In this document: piece after piece, positions 8,021-17,299 of the stretch
Position numbering within the stretch: position 1 is the stretch's first letter
How the letters are laid out: each line of letters starts with the position of its first letter
From: Gammaproteobacteria bacterium
Lineage (GTDB): Bacteria; Pseudomonadota; Gammaproteobacteria; Magnimaribacterales; D2472
Assembly: GCA_002690725.1 (NCBI GenBank)
Contig: NZFS01000006.1
Coordinates: 68,036-112,454 of the forward strand
Length of the DNA stretch: 44,419 nt
Direction: 5' to 3'
Made by a program: the position numbers and the translations under genes
The notes under the pieces: model-generated
Database searches by the model: none
What the model saw: the letters and a program-made list of their open reading frames with translations, nothing else
What the model was told of the DNA's origin: nothing

Positions 8021-8362
8021 ATGGCAAAAATTAAAATATGGCCTCATGAGGAAATCTGTCCTAATGGTGCAGAAATAGAATCTCTTCCAGATGAGACTAT
8101 ATGTGAGGCAGCTCTTAGAAATCATATAAAGATTGAACATGCTTGCGAGATGTCAGCAGCATGTACTACTTGTCACTGTATAGTTAGAAAAGGTTTTGAA
8201 AGCCTTGAATCTGCTAGTGATATTGAGGAAGATTTGCTCGATAAAGCCTGGGGTCTTGAGCAGACATCTAGACTAAGCTGCCAGGCAGTTCCGCCCTTTA
8301 ATGAAGAGATAGAGATAGAACTACCAAAATATAATATCAACATGGTTTCAGAAGATCACTAA
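8021..8362 (+). CDS. fdx: Isc-type [2Fe-2S] ferredoxin
   Basis: A 113-residue adrenodoxin-type ferredoxin that supplies electrons during cluster assembly. Cluster ligands Cys42, Cys48, Cys51 and Cys87 lie in HACEMSAACTTCHC and RLSCQA, at the same numbers as in E. coli Fdx. The DKAWGLE motif next to the last ligand is also conserved. It starts 3 bases after iscA, the place where hscB and hscA would lie in most gammaproteobacterial isc operons. The stop shares one base with the iscX start. Confidence 0.97.
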   Translation: MAKIKIWPHEEICPNGAEIESLPDETICEAALRNHIKIEHACEMSAACTTCHCIVRKGFESLESASDIEEDLLDKAWGLEQTSRLSCQAVPPFNEEIEIELPKYNINMVSEDH

Positions 8363-8565
8363 TGGAAAAAATTGATTGGCTCGATGTTTTAGAAATTGCA
8401 ATACAACTGAATGAAAAATTTCCAGAACTTGATCCTCAATGGATAAGCTTTCCTGATCTACACCAAAAAATCTGTGATCTAGATAATTTTGAAGGCGATA
8501 AAGATAAGTCTAATGAAAAGATATTAGAAGCTATTCAGATGCATTGGATAGAAGAATATCAATAA
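8362..8565 (+). CDS. iscX: IscX, Fe-S assembly accessory protein
   Basis: A 67-residue acidic protein (E. coli 66) that binds IscS and iron and modulates the rate of cluster assembly. Typical features are the N-terminal WLDVLEIAIQLNEKFPELDP, the SFPDLHQKICDLDNFEGD middle and the ILEAIQMHWIEEYQ end. The start overlaps the fdx stop (TAATG), so translation is probably coupled. It closes the isc operon. No hairpin terminator is visible in the 41 bases before ndk, so read-through is likely. Confidence 0.95.
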   Translation: MEKIDWLDVLEIAIQLNEKFPELDPQWISFPDLHQKICDLDNFEGDKDKSNEKILEAIQMHWIEEYQ

Positions 8566-8571
8566 CTCTAA

Positions 8572-8577
8572 TATAAT
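8572..8577 (+). promoter_or_regulatory. Possible -10 box for ndk
   Basis: A perfect TATAAT lies 29 bases before the ndk ATG in the iscX-ndk gap. No convincing -35 hexamer is found at standard spacing, so this is a weak call. Confidence 0.3.
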
Positions 8578-8606
8578 AGCGAATAAATTTTTAAAGGTTA
8601 CTAAAT

Positions 8607-9032
8607 ATGTCAACTGAAAAAACTCTTTCAATTATTAAACCTGACGCAGTAAGTAAAAACATTATTGGAAAAATAATATCAAGATTTGAGGAAAATGGTT
8701 TAAGTATTGTTGCGGCTAAATTAATTCAATTATCTGATGAAACCGCATCTGGATTCTATGCTGAACATGAAGGGAAGCCCTTTTTTGATGCTTTAAAAAA
8801 GTTTATGACTTCGGGCCCAGTATTCATTCAAGTACTAGAAGGAGAAAATGCAGTACAAAAAAATAGAGATTTAATGGGAAGCACCGATCCTAAAGAAGCA
8901 GATAATGGCACAATAAGAGCAGATTTTGCATCTAGTATAGATGCAAATGCTGTTCATGGATCTGATTCTGTAGAGAGTGCATATAGGGAGATTGAGTATT
9001 TCTTTAAGGCTGAAGAAATATTGAATAAATAA
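8607..9032 (+). CDS. ndk: Nucleoside diphosphate kinase
   Basis: A 141-residue enzyme (E. coli 143) that balances nucleoside triphosphate pools by ping-pong phosphate transfer. The phosphorylated His117 is in NAVHGSDS, the ATP-binding Lys11 in LSIIKPDAV, and the [14 protein letters not shown] and GTIRADFA segments are typical. It lies between iscX and rlmN, as in many gammaproteobacteria. Its stop is followed, after one base, by the rlmN TTG start. Confidence 0.98.
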   Translation: MSTEKTLSIIKPDAVSKNIIGKIISRFEENGLSIVAAKLIQLSDETASGFYAEHEGKPFFDALKKFMTSGPVFIQVLEGENAVQKNRDLMGSTDPKEADNGTIRADFASSIDANAVHGSDSVESAYREIEYFFKAEEILNK

Positions 9033-9033
9033 A

Positions 9034-10116
9034 TTGTTAAAAAAAATTAATCTTTTGGGCTTCTCACTTGAATCGCTCGAAAGTTTTTTTTCTGATCTCG
9101 GGGAACCAAAGTTTAGAGCCAAACAATTATTAAGTTGGATTCATCAAAGAGGAGTTACTAAATTTGATTTGATGACAGATTTCAATAAACTTTTGCGTAA
9201 AAAATTAAATTCAATCGCAGTCATAAAGCCTCCAAAAATACACAAAGAATTTTTGTCTGATGAAGGAACAAAAAAATTTCTTATTGAATTGGATTCAGGC
9301 TCAATGATCGAAATGGTTATTATTCCAGAAAAAAGTAGAACAACCTTATGTGTTTCTTCTCAAGCAGGCTGTGCCTTGCAATGCACGTTTTGTGCAACTG
9401 GGGCTCAAGGATTTGATCAGGATCTAGGAAGCGATGAAATTATTGGACAACTATGGCTGGCAAATTTCATGACTAAAAAACTAAATCCCATTACAAATGT
9501 TGTTTTTATGGGTATGGGTGAGCCTCTTTTAAATTATGATGCAGTTCTTGAGTCAGCTAAGATCATGAAAAATCAATGCGCATATGGATTATCAAGAAAA
9601 AGGATAACTATTAGCACTTCTGGTATAGTCCCAAAAATTGATAAATTATCAAAAGATATTGATGTTTCGCTTGCAATATCATTGCATGCACCAGATGATA
9701 ACTTGCGAGATGAAATAGTTCCAATAAATAAGAAATATCCTATCAAATCTCTAATAAAAGCATGCGAGGATTATTTAAAAAGTTTTAGTAATAAGAAAAA
9801 TATTACAATGGAATATGTCTTGATAGATGGAGTGAACGATTCTATCGACCATGCAAAAAAACTTTCTATTCTTTTGAAAGATGTCTCATGCAAAATAAAT
9901 TTAATACCTTTCAATAGTTTTGAAGGATCAAGTTACAAAAGACCTAAGAATAAACAAATGAATTCTTTCAAAAAATATCTTATGGGAAAAGGCTATATTA
10001 CCACTTTGAGGACCACAAGGGGTAATTCAGTTAGTGCTGCCTGTGGCCAGCTTGTAGGGGACTTATCTAATACCATAAAAGGTAAAAATCTGATAAACCA
10101 CAGAACAATACAATGA
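9034..10116 (+). CDS. rlmN: Dual-specificity 23S rRNA/tRNA adenine C2-methyltransferase RlmN
   Basis: A 360-residue radical SAM enzyme that methylates C2 of A2503 in 23S rRNA and A37 in certain tRNAs. The radical SAM cluster ligands are Cys113, Cys117 and Cys120 in AGCALQCTFC. Cys337 in SAACGQL is the residue expected to carry the transferred methylene. VVFMGMGEPLLNYD and ISTSGIVP are family motifs. The start is TTG, one base after the ndk stop. No other start lies near the conserved N-terminal LGFSLESLESFF, so translation is presumably coupled to ndk. It overlaps rodZ by 4 bases. Confidence 0.97.
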   Translation: MLKKINLLGFSLESLESFFSDLGEPKFRAKQLLSWIHQRGVTKFDLMTDFNKLLRKKLNSIAVIKPPKIHKEFLSDEGTKKFLIELDSGSMIEMVIIPEKSRTTLCVSSQAGCALQCTFCATGAQGFDQDLGSDEIIGQLWLANFMTKKLNPITNVVFMGMGEPLLNYDAVLESAKIMKNQCAYGLSRKRITISTSGIVPKIDKLSKDIDVSLAISLHAPDDNLRDEIVPINKKYPIKSLIKACEDYLKSFSNKKNITMEYVLIDGVNDSIDHAKKLSILLKDVSCKINLIPFNSFEGSSYKRPKNKQMNSFKKYLMGKGYITTLRTTRGNSVSAACGQLVGDLSNTIKGKNLINHRTIQ

Positions 10117-10874
10117 CTATAGAATTAAAATCTGCAAGTTCAGTTAAAACGGGTAAAAAGTTTTTGGAAAAAAGGAAAGATTTAGGTGTTTCAATAAAAG
10201 AAGCATCAGAAATTTTATATATAAATAAAGACTATCTTCAAGCAATTGAAACTGGGACTTATAATATTTTTCCAAGCGAATCATTTGCAAAAGCATATTT
10301 TAAGAAATATGAAGACTTTTTAAAAATTAAAGAAGAATTTCCAAGCGTTTTTGACTTAAAGCCAAGTACAAATCAACCAAAGATATCACAAGAAATTATT
10401 ATTAATAAGAATCGAGATGTAAAGAAAATTTTTATTTCGTTGGGTTTAGCAATTTCTTTGATATTCGCAATATATCTTTTTTTTGCACTTGATTCTTCAT
10501 ATAAAAATCTAAATGAAGAGAGCATTTCCGATATAGAAAATCAACCTGTAAATGAAATAGACTATCAGAATAATGCTGAGATAATTGAGTTAATCGAAGC
10601 TGAAAAGCTAGTAGCACCAATTGAAAATGCTAACAATATACTCAAACTCCAATTTCAAGGAGAGTCCTGGATGGAAATTTATATCGATAATAAAATAAGC
10701 GAAGCACAACTATTTAATGCAGGAGATTCGTTTGAAAGAGAGATTTTAAGATCATTTAAAATTGTTGTTGGTAATGCTGATTTTGTGAAAGGAACATATA
10801 ATGGTTATGAAATTGATTTTATTGCTGATGCTAATAGACTATCAGGAGTGAGCACTATTATTTTAAATGAGTAA
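10113..10874 (+). CDS. rodZ: RodZ-like cytoskeletal/HTH membrane protein
   Basis: A 253-residue bitopic protein that in the family links MreB to the wall elongation machinery. Residues 12-70 form the RodZ-type helix-turn-helix ([25 protein letters not shown]). One transmembrane span follows at about 106-125, and residues about 175-250 form the periplasmic DUF4115-like domain ([24 protein letters not shown]). It is shorter than E. coli RodZ (337), mainly in the linker. The gene order rlmN-rodZ-ispG-hisS supports the name. pilW, which lies between rlmN and rodZ in E. coli, is missing. It overlaps ispG by 8 bases. Confidence 0.88.
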   Translation: MTIELKSASSVKTGKKFLEKRKDLGVSIKEASEILYINKDYLQAIETGTYNIFPSESFAKAYFKKYEDFLKIKEEFPSVFDLKPSTNQPKISQEIIINKNRDVKKIFISLGLAISLIFAIYLFFALDSSYKNLNEESISDIENQPVNEIDYQNNAEIIELIEAEKLVAPIENANNILKLQFQGESWMEIYIDNKISEAQLFNAGDSFEREILRSFKIVVGNADFVKGTYNGYEIDFIADANRLSGVSTIILNE

Positions 10875-11970
10875 TTGGATAAAACGAAAGAATACCAAGG
10901 TTGTAAATGTTGGTAATGTTCCAGTTGGCGGTGGAAATCCGATTTCTATTCAGTCAATGACAAATACTGACACTAAGGATGTTGTATCAACTATTAAACA
11001 AATTAAGAATCTTGAATTAGCCGGTGCAGATATTGTAAGAGTCTCAGTTCCAGGTTTTGAGGAAGCACAAGCATTTAAAGAGATTAAAAAGGGCGCAGAT
11101 ATTCCTTTAGTTGCAGATATTCATTTTGATTATAAAATTGCTTTAGAAGTAGCTGATACGGCTGATTGTTTAAGAATAAATCCAGGCAACATTGGAAAAG
11201 AGAATAGGGTCAAGGAAGTCATAAACTCTGCAATTGATAATAATATTCCTATAAGAGTTGGTGTAAATGCTGGTTCATTAGAAAAAGATCTGCAAAAAAA
11301 ATATGGAGAGCCAAATGCTGATGCTCTTGTTGAGTCTGCTCTTCGGCACGTAGAAATACTCGATAAGTTCAATTTTGAAAATTACAAAATGAGTCTTAAA
11401 GCTTCAAATATTGAAATGACTGTAGATGCATACAGAAAAATCTCTACACTCATAAATCAACCTCTCCATCTTGGAATAACTGAGGCCGGAAGCTTCAGAG
11501 CTGGAACTGTAAAGTCTTCAATAGGAGTAGGCATGCTTTTGTCAGAGGGTATCGGTGACACTATAAGAATCTCATTAGCTTCAGATCCCATTGATGAAAT
11601 TAAAATCGGATGGGATATTTTAAAGAGTCTTAACATTAGAAGTCGTGGAGTAAAAATTATTGCATGTCCGAGCTGCTCAAGACAAAACTTTAACGTAATA
11701 GAAGTTGTGAATGAACTTGAGCAAAGACTTGAAGACATTTCTGATGATATAGAAGTAGCAATAATTGGATGCTATGTTAATGGTCCAGGTGAGAGTAAAG
11801 CAGCAAATATTGGATTAACAGGCGCTAGCCCAAATAATTTGTTATATATTGATGGGGCACCTAATAAGAAAATTGCGAATGAAAACCTGGTGGACGAGCT
11901 TGAAGAACAAATAAGAGTTAAGATTTCTAAAAATAAAATTGAATCAGAAAAAATTATACTAAGAAGCTAA
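10867..11970 (+). CDS. ispG: 4-hydroxy-3-methylbut-2-enyl diphosphate synthase
   Basis: A 367-residue [4Fe-4S] enzyme (E. coli 372) of the MEP isoprenoid pathway. It converts methylerythritol cyclodiphosphate to HMBPP, the substrate of IspH encoded at 36137. The N-terminal TIM barrel shows [16 protein letters not shown] and [11 protein letters not shown]. The cluster ligands are in ACPSCSR and GCYVNGPGE in the C-terminal domain. It overlaps rodZ by 8 bases and is followed one base later by hisS. Confidence 0.97.
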   Translation: MSNWIKRKNTKVVNVGNVPVGGGNPISIQSMTNTDTKDVVSTIKQIKNLELAGADIVRVSVPGFEEAQAFKEIKKGADIPLVADIHFDYKIALEVADTADCLRINPGNIGKENRVKEVINSAIDNNIPIRVGVNAGSLEKDLQKKYGEPNADALVESALRHVEILDKFNFENYKMSLKASNIEMTVDAYRKISTLINQPLHLGITEAGSFRAGTVKSSIGVGMLLSEGIGDTIRISLASDPIDEIKIGWDILKSLNIRSRGVKIIACPSCSRQNFNVIEVVNELEQRLEDISDDIEVAIIGCYVNGPGESKAANIGLTGASPNNLLYIDGAPNKKIANENLVDELEEQIRVKISKNKIESEKIILRS

Positions 11971-11971
11971 C

Positions 11972-13240
11972 ATGGAAAAAATTAACTCTTTGACAGGAAT
12001 GCTTGATTTAATATCCAGTAAATCAGATCAAAATGAATTTGCAAATAAGATATTTTCTACCGAAGAGTCTCTGAGGGTGATTTTTGAAAATTTTTCTCTT
12101 TGTGAAATCAGAACACCTGCTCTAGAAAATACAAATCTCTTTAAAAGATCAGTTGGAGACACCTCAGATATTGTAAATAAGGAGCTATACACATTTTTAG
12201 ACAAGAATGAAAAAAGTATTAGTCTAAGACCAGAAGGAACTGCAAGTGTCATAAGATCAGTTGTTGAAAAAAAACTTGATGGACAACTTCATAAATTATG
12301 GTACCTAGGACCAATGTGGAGATATGAGAGACCTCAAAAAGGGAGATTTAGGCAATTCAATCAAGCTGGAGTTGAAATTTTAGGATACGAAGAGGGTGTT
12401 GCAGAGTTTGACTTAGTTTCTTTGATTTGCAGCATTAACAAAGAGTTAAAAATTCATGAACCAATTTTAAAGATTAATCATTTAGGAGATAAAGATGCAA
12501 AAAAAGAATATTGCAAGGCTCTTACAGATTTTTTAAAACCCATGGAAAATGATTTAGATGAAAAAGATCAAGAAAGGCTTAAAAAGAACCCATTAAGAAT
12601 TTTAGATTCAAAAAATGAGGAAATAAAAAAAATATTGGTAAATGCACCATCTATATCAGATTTTCTTCCTTCAAGCAGTATAGATTTGTTAACGAAACTA
12701 AAAAAAACTTTTTCAGATGATTGCAATATACAAATTGATTACAACTTAGTCAGAGGTTTGGATTACTACACAGGGTTGGTTTTTGAGGCAATCTCCTCAG
12801 ATTTGGGAGCTCAAGATGCATATCTTGGTGGAGGCAGATATGATAGTTTATGCAAGAATTTGGGAGGTAAAGATTTACCGGCAATTGGTATGGCTATTGG
12901 AATTGAGAGACTGACGTTGATTTCAAATTATAAGCATAAAAATAAAACATCGATATCTTTCATAATAATATCTGGTAATGAGGAGCCAAAAGCATATAAA
13001 ATAGCGCACGACTTGAGGGCACTTAATAAACAAATTAATATTGATGTCCAGTTGTCATATGCAAGTTTAAAGTCAAAACTTCGTAAGGCAAATAAGAATA
13101 ATGCTTCTTATGCCGTTATTATCGGAGATGAAGAGTTGACTTCAAATACTGCAATTTTGAAATCGCTGAAAGAAAAGGATTCTGAGCAGTCGATTTTGAA
13201 GATTGATGAACTTAAAAAGTTTATCTTAAATTTAGAGTAG
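11972..13240 (+). CDS. hisS: Histidine-tRNA ligase
   Basis: A 422-residue class II aminoacyl-tRNA synthetase (E. coli 424). Visible motifs are the motif 1 region, motif 2 (WRYERPQKGRFRQFNQAG), the two histidine-binding motifs (LVRGLDYYTG and GGGRYDSL), motif 3 (AIGMAIGIERL), and a C-terminal anticodon-binding domain. It lies in the conserved ispG-hisS-yfgM-bamB-der string, one base after ispG. Confidence 0.97.
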   Translation: MEKINSLTGMLDLISSKSDQNEFANKIFSTEESLRVIFENFSLCEIRTPALENTNLFKRSVGDTSDIVNKELYTFLDKNEKSISLRPEGTASVIRSVVEKKLDGQLHKLWYLGPMWRYERPQKGRFRQFNQAGVEILGYEEGVAEFDLVSLICSINKELKIHEPILKINHLGDKDAKKEYCKALTDFLKPMENDLDEKDQERLKKNPLRILDSKNEEIKKILVNAPSISDFLPSSSIDLLTKLKKTFSDDCNIQIDYNLVRGLDYYTGLVFEAISSDLGAQDAYLGGGRYDSLCKNLGGKDLPAIGMAIGIERLTLISNYKHKNKTSISFIIISGNEEPKAYKIAHDLRALNKQINIDVQLSYASLKSKLRKANKNNASYAVIIGDEELTSNTAILKSLKEKDSEQSILKIDELKKFILNLE

Positions 13241-13249
13241 GTTTAGATA

Positions 13250-13894
13250 ATGAATAATGTTTACGAAAATAATATAAGATTTTTACCATTATTAAAGTTT
13301 TTAGATAAATACAAGATATTGTTAATATCTTTAACTATTTTACTTTTGGGAATCATAGTTTTTTTTGTTATTAATAATCAAATTCAGGACAAAAAATCAG
13401 AACAAGCTTCTGATCTTTATAAGGAATGGTTGACTATATTTTCAGAGGATAATCCTGATACAGTAGAAATTAACAAAATGTTAAAAATTTTTTTAAACGA
13501 TTATAAAAAAACTGGTTACACAAAACTTGCTCTTTTAAGCAAAGCTAATTTAGATGCAAAATTAGAAAATTATGAAGAGTCAATTAAGAACTTCAAAGAA
13601 ATTATCGAACTCACAAACGGTTATAGTGGAAATAAAATTTTTAATAAAATTGCTAGAGTGAGTGCATCAAGACTGCTTTTATCCTCTGATAAATATGAAG
13701 AAGCGCTTCAGATGCTTGATATTTATTCTTCTTCAGACACGAATGCATACATTCATGAATTAATGGGTGATATTTTATATAAACAGCAAAAAAATGAACT
13801 TGCTATGTCTCAATACGAAATGGCTGCTCAGAAATATACTGATGAAACATCAAAATCTATTATTTCAATGAAGATTTCTAATATAGATAACTAA
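13250..13894 (+). CDS. yfgM: YfgM-like TPR inner-membrane protein
   Basis: A 214-residue protein with a short cytoplasmic N-terminus, one transmembrane helix (about residues 23-43, LLISLTILLLGIIVFFVI) and a periplasmic part built of TPR-like helices (YEESIKNFKEII, YEEALQMLDIY, NELAMSQYEMAAQKY). In E. coli YfgM associates with PpiD and the Sec translocon as a periplasmic chaperone. Similarity within the family is weak, so the name depends on topology, length (E. coli 206) and position between hisS and bamB. Confidence 0.85.
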   Translation: MNNVYENNIRFLPLLKFLDKYKILLISLTILLLGIIVFFVINNQIQDKKSEQASDLYKEWLTIFSEDNPDTVEINKMLKIFLNDYKKTGYTKLALLSKANLDAKLENYEESIKNFKEIIELTNGYSGNKIFNKIARVSASRLLLSSDKYEEALQMLDIYSSSDTNAYIHELMGDILYKQQKNELAMSQYEMAAQKYTDETSKSIISMKISNIDN

Positions 13895-13895
13895 C

Positions 13896-15056
13896 ATGAA
13901 TTTCCAAAAGATATATCCACCAATTTACTTAAGTTTGATTATTGTTTTAAGTTCGTGCTCAACAATTGATGGTCTAAGATTTTGGAAAAGTGACGAAATT
14001 GATCCAGATGAGCCAAAAAAACTAGTTCAAATACCTAATCAACAAGATATTAAAATTTTGTGGAAAAATTCATTTGATGGTTTAAATGAAATTGGAAATT
14101 TTTTACCTGGTTTTAGTAAAGAAAATCTTTATTTTAGTGATTCAACAGGAAATGTATCTTCAATAAATTCAAAAACTGGAAAAGAAAATTGGTCTGTTGA
14201 ACTTAATTTTTTAGCTGCTGGAACATCTGCTGGATTTGATATTTTAATTGTTTCTGATGTTGATGGAAATGTTATTGCCTTAAATCAAGTGGATGGAAGC
14301 AAATTATGGTCTACAAATGTGCAAGGAGAGGTTTTAAGTAGGGCCGCTATTGATGCAAAGGTGGTTGTTGTAAAGACAAATTCAGGCGAGTTAATTGGTT
14401 TAGATAAAAGTGATGGAAATATTATTTGGTCATATAGATCAAAATTACCATTATTAACTATAAGAGGCAGTAGCAGCCCTGTAATTGAAGACAATTTAAT
14501 ATATGCATCTTTTGACAATGGTAGATTGGGTGCTTTTGAGCTTGCTTCAGGATTTCAAATTTGGGACGGTGCTATATCTTACGTAAGAGGAGTGTCAGAA
14601 CTTGAAAATTTAATTGATTCTGATTCAGATCCTGTTGTTGACTCAGGTCTTATATACACCACTAATTATCAGGGAAATGTTAATATTTTTGATACTTCTC
14701 AAAGAAGATCTATATGGAATTATGAAACATCATCATTTTATTCGCCTTTAATATCAAGAGGCATGATGGCTGTTGTTGAGACAGATTCAACTATTAGAGC
14801 TTTTGCATTAAAAACATTACAAGAATCATGGGTAAGTGATGAATATTTAAATAGAGAACTATCAAATGCTGTCAACTTTAAAGGTAGTCTGGTTGTGGGT
14901 GACTTTGAAGGACACATTCATATTATCGATCTATTAAATGGAAGAACGCTTAGCAGAAAAAAAGTTTCAAAAAAACCAATTAAGACAATTTTTAGTAGAA
15001 GTGATAGCTTGTATGTAGTTGACGAGGCTTTTAATTTAATTTCAATTAACATATAA
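13896..15056 (+). CDS. bamB: Outer membrane assembly lipoprotein BamB
   Basis: A 386-residue BAM-complex lipoprotein (E. coli 392). It begins with a signal peptide and lipobox (VLSSC, Cys21). The mature part is an eight-bladed PQQ-type beta-propeller, with repeated blades such as STGNVSSINSKTGKENWSV, DGNVIALNQVDGSKLWST, SGELIGLDKSDGNIIWSY and NGRLGAFELASGFQIWDG. BamB supports BamA in barrel insertion. BamC is encoded upstream in the same window (3869-4855). It begins one base after yfgM and is followed by der. Confidence 0.95.
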   Translation: MNFQKIYPPIYLSLIIVLSSCSTIDGLRFWKSDEIDPDEPKKLVQIPNQQDIKILWKNSFDGLNEIGNFLPGFSKENLYFSDSTGNVSSINSKTGKENWSVELNFLAAGTSAGFDILIVSDVDGNVIALNQVDGSKLWSTNVQGEVLSRAAIDAKVVVVKTNSGELIGLDKSDGNIIWSYRSKLPLLTIRGSSSPVIEDNLIYASFDNGRLGAFELASGFQIWDGAISYVRGVSELENLIDSDSDPVVDSGLIYTTNYQGNVNIFDTSQRRSIWNYETSSFYSPLISRGMMAVVETDSTIRAFALKTLQESWVSDEYLNRELSNAVNFKGSLVVGDFEGHIHIIDLLNGRTLSRKKVSKKPIKTIFSRSDSLYVVDEAFNLISINI

Positions 15057-15069
15057 ATGATTCTCAGAA

Positions 15070-16470
15070 ATGGTTACCTCAATTGCAATAATAGGGCGTC
15101 CAAACGTAGGTAAATCCACCTTATTTAATAAATTAACAAATTCAAGAGACGCAATTGTCTCTGACTTTCCTGGTTTAACTAAAGACAGGAATTACGGATA
15201 TATTGATCTTAAAAATAAAAAAACGCTTTTAATTGACACAGGTGGAATAGCAAGCGAAAAGGATAAGATAATTGAGGCAATTTCAAATCAAGCATGGTTA
15301 GCTGTGGAGGAATCAGAACTTGTAATTTTTTTAATGGATGGCTCTGAGGAGCTTAATAACTATGACTATGAAATTATATCCAAATTGAGAAAATTAAATA
15401 AACGGTTTATAAGTGTTTTAAATAAGCTTGACAAAAAATCAAAATCATCAATAAAAGTTGATTTAGAAAAAAACGGAATTAAAGATTTTATTGAGATAAG
15501 CTCAGAACATTCATTAAATCTTAATGATCTAAAGTCTGTGCTAGAAAAGAAAATAATACACAATTCCATTGAGGTGCCAGATGGTAAAAAGGTTGCAATT
15601 CTGGGAAGACCAAACTCAGGCAAATCAACTTTCATCAACAACTTAATTAATGAAGATAGATTAATAGTAAGTGAGATTGCTGGAACAACTATAGATGCTA
15701 TAAGTATCCCTTTTGAATTTGATAACGAAAAATTTATCCTAATTGATACCGCTGGAATAAGAAAAGGATACAAATATAATCACAAAGTAGAGTACTTCTC
15801 TTATGTCAGAGCAATACATGCAATCGATCAAAGTGATATTGTTATTCTCATATGTGATATAAATGAGGGAGTTGTCGATCAAGATTTAAAGATACTAAAT
15901 ATGGTTGTTGAAAATGGAAAACCAGTTATTTTGGCGCTCAATAAAATTGATTTAATTTCAAAATCAGAACTAGAAAAAAAATATGATTCAAAAAAAATGC
16001 GAAGTGATTTTTTTGATAACTATGAGCGTGTTGAGATATCAGCCCTCAAGGGAAAGGGCTTTAAAAAAATATTTAATTTAACAAATAAAATCCTAAAAAA
16101 ATCCCAAGAAACTTTCACGACATCAGCACTTAATAAGATGCTTGAAAAATTTGTAAACGCAAATTCTCCGCCATCAATTTCTGGAAGGCAAATTAAATTT
16201 AAATATGTTCACTTTGGTGGAGTTAATCCAACAACTTTAATTATCTACGCAAGTCAAGATAAGAAAATACCTCAAAATTATAGAAGATATTTGGAAAATT
16301 CATTTAAATCTGCACTTAACTTCAAAAGTATTCATCTAAAGATCATATTTAGAAAATCTGATAATCCTTATGAATCTAAAAAAAATCAATTATCAGAGAG
16401 ACAGACTAAAAAAAGAAAACGCTTAATTAAACATAAAAAAAAAATCAAAGAAGTAATGTTTATTATTTAA
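15070..16470 (+). CDS. der: Ribosome assembly GTPase Der (EngA)
   Basis: A 466-residue GTPase with two tandem G domains and a KH-like C-terminal domain, needed for 50S subunit maturation. P-loops are IGRPNVGKST (about residue 8) and LGRPNSGKST (about 178). Each domain has its G3 (DTGG, DTAG) and G4 (NKLD, NKID) motifs. The C-terminal end is strongly basic. The length is slightly below E. coli (490). It closes the rlmN-to-der string, and no hairpin terminator follows in the 64 bases before sdhC. Confidence 0.97.
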   Translation: MVTSIAIIGRPNVGKSTLFNKLTNSRDAIVSDFPGLTKDRNYGYIDLKNKKTLLIDTGGIASEKDKIIEAISNQAWLAVEESELVIFLMDGSEELNNYDYEIISKLRKLNKRFISVLNKLDKKSKSSIKVDLEKNGIKDFIEISSEHSLNLNDLKSVLEKKIIHNSIEVPDGKKVAILGRPNSGKSTFINNLINEDRLIVSEIAGTTIDAISIPFEFDNEKFILIDTAGIRKGYKYNHKVEYFSYVRAIHAIDQSDIVILICDINEGVVDQDLKILNMVVENGKPVILALNKIDLISKSELEKKYDSKKMRSDFFDNYERVEISALKGKGFKKIFNLTNKILKKSQETFTTSALNKMLEKFVNANSPPSISGRQIKFKYVHFGGVNPTTLIIYASQDKKIPQNYRRYLENSFKSALNFKSIHLKIIFRKSDNPYESKKNQLSERQTKKRKRLIKHKKKIKEVMFII

Positions 16471-16490
16471 TTAGAGAGAAAAATCTACTG

Positions 16491-16524
16491 TATAATTCCT
16501 TAGTAAATTATTAGTATTTATAAT
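16491..16524 (+). promoter_or_regulatory. Putative promoter region of the sdh-suc operon
   Basis: Two perfect TATAAT boxes lie at 16491-16496 and 16519-16524. The downstream one ends 10 bases before the sdhC ATG at 16535, so a transcript from it would have a leader of only 3-5 bases. Neither has a good -35 hexamer at standard spacing. Confidence 0.4.
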
Positions 16525-16534
16525 CTAGCACACA

Positions 16535-16918
16535 ATGCAAGAACGACCAGTATATTTAGATTTAAGTAAAATTAGACTCCCAATGTCTGCTTTGATCTCT
16601 ATAACACATAGGCTATCAGGCATGTATATTTTTTTTGTTACATTACCCTTATTATTGTTTGTAATTGATCAATCTACATCCTCAAAAGCAAATTATGAAA
16701 GATTAATTATGGATATGAGTTCAATATCTTTATATTCAATTTTCATATTTTTAAGTGTCTCTATTTTTTGGTATCACATTCTTACTGGAATCAGACATTT
16801 GATTATGGATTTTTTACATTTGGGTGAGTCTTTAAAAGGTGCACACTATTCATCTATTTTTACAATAATATTTTGGATTAGTTCTTCTTTAATTTTCTTT
16901 GGATATATTTTTGTATGA
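16535..16918 (+). CDS. sdhC: Succinate dehydrogenase cytochrome b556 subunit
   Basis: A 127-residue membrane subunit with three transmembrane spans that anchors succinate dehydrogenase and binds heme b and quinone. The SITHRLSGMYIF motif (residues 22-33) supplies the quinone-site Ser and Arg. His81 in WYHILTGIRHLIMDF corresponds to the heme ligand His84 of E. coli SdhC. The gene overlaps sdhD by 4 bases. It starts the run that continues to sucD. Confidence 0.95.
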   Translation: MQERPVYLDLSKIRLPMSALISITHRLSGMYIFFVTLPLLLFVIDQSTSSKANYERLIMDMSSISLYSIFIFLSVSIFWYHILTGIRHLIMDFLHLGESLKGAHYSSIFTIIFWISSSLIFFGYIFV

Positions 16919-17271
16919 AAGGCTCAATAATATGGAATATACAAAGGTATAGCTCGTTGATAGTCCTTAGTTACATTTTTTATGTGGTCACATTTGTTCT
17001 TAGAAATGAATTAAATTTTTTTTCTTGGTCTAACTTCTTTTTATCATTTGAAATTAGATTTATTACAACTTTAGTTTTTCTTTTAATTGTTACACATGCT
17101 TTTATAGGGCTGTGGACAGTTGGAACGGATTATTTAACAAATAGAACTTTAGGATTTCTAAGTAAAAATCTTGCAGGGAGGGCAGATTTTTTAAGATATG
17201 TATTTTTTAGTGCTTTTTGTTTGTTAGGTTTTGTTTACTTAACTGCCATTTTTTATATAATATGGTTATAA
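16915..17271 (+). CDS. sdhD: Succinate dehydrogenase membrane anchor subunit
   Basis: A 118-residue three-helix anchor that completes the quinone and heme b site with SdhC. His61 in [16 protein letters not shown] matches heme ligand His71 of E. coli SdhD, and Asp72-Tyr73 in the same motif match the quinone-site Asp82-Tyr83. The start overlaps sdhC by 4 bases. sdhA follows after 28 AT-rich bases without a recognisable ribosome binding site. Confidence 0.94.
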   Translation: MKGSIIWNIQRYSSLIVLSYIFYVVTFVLRNELNFFSWSNFFLSFEIRFITTLVFLLIVTHAFIGLWTVGTDYLTNRTLGFLSKNLAGRADFLRYVFFSAFCLLGFVYLTAIFYIIWL

Positions 17272-17299
17272 TAAAAGATTATATTTAATTATAAATTTT

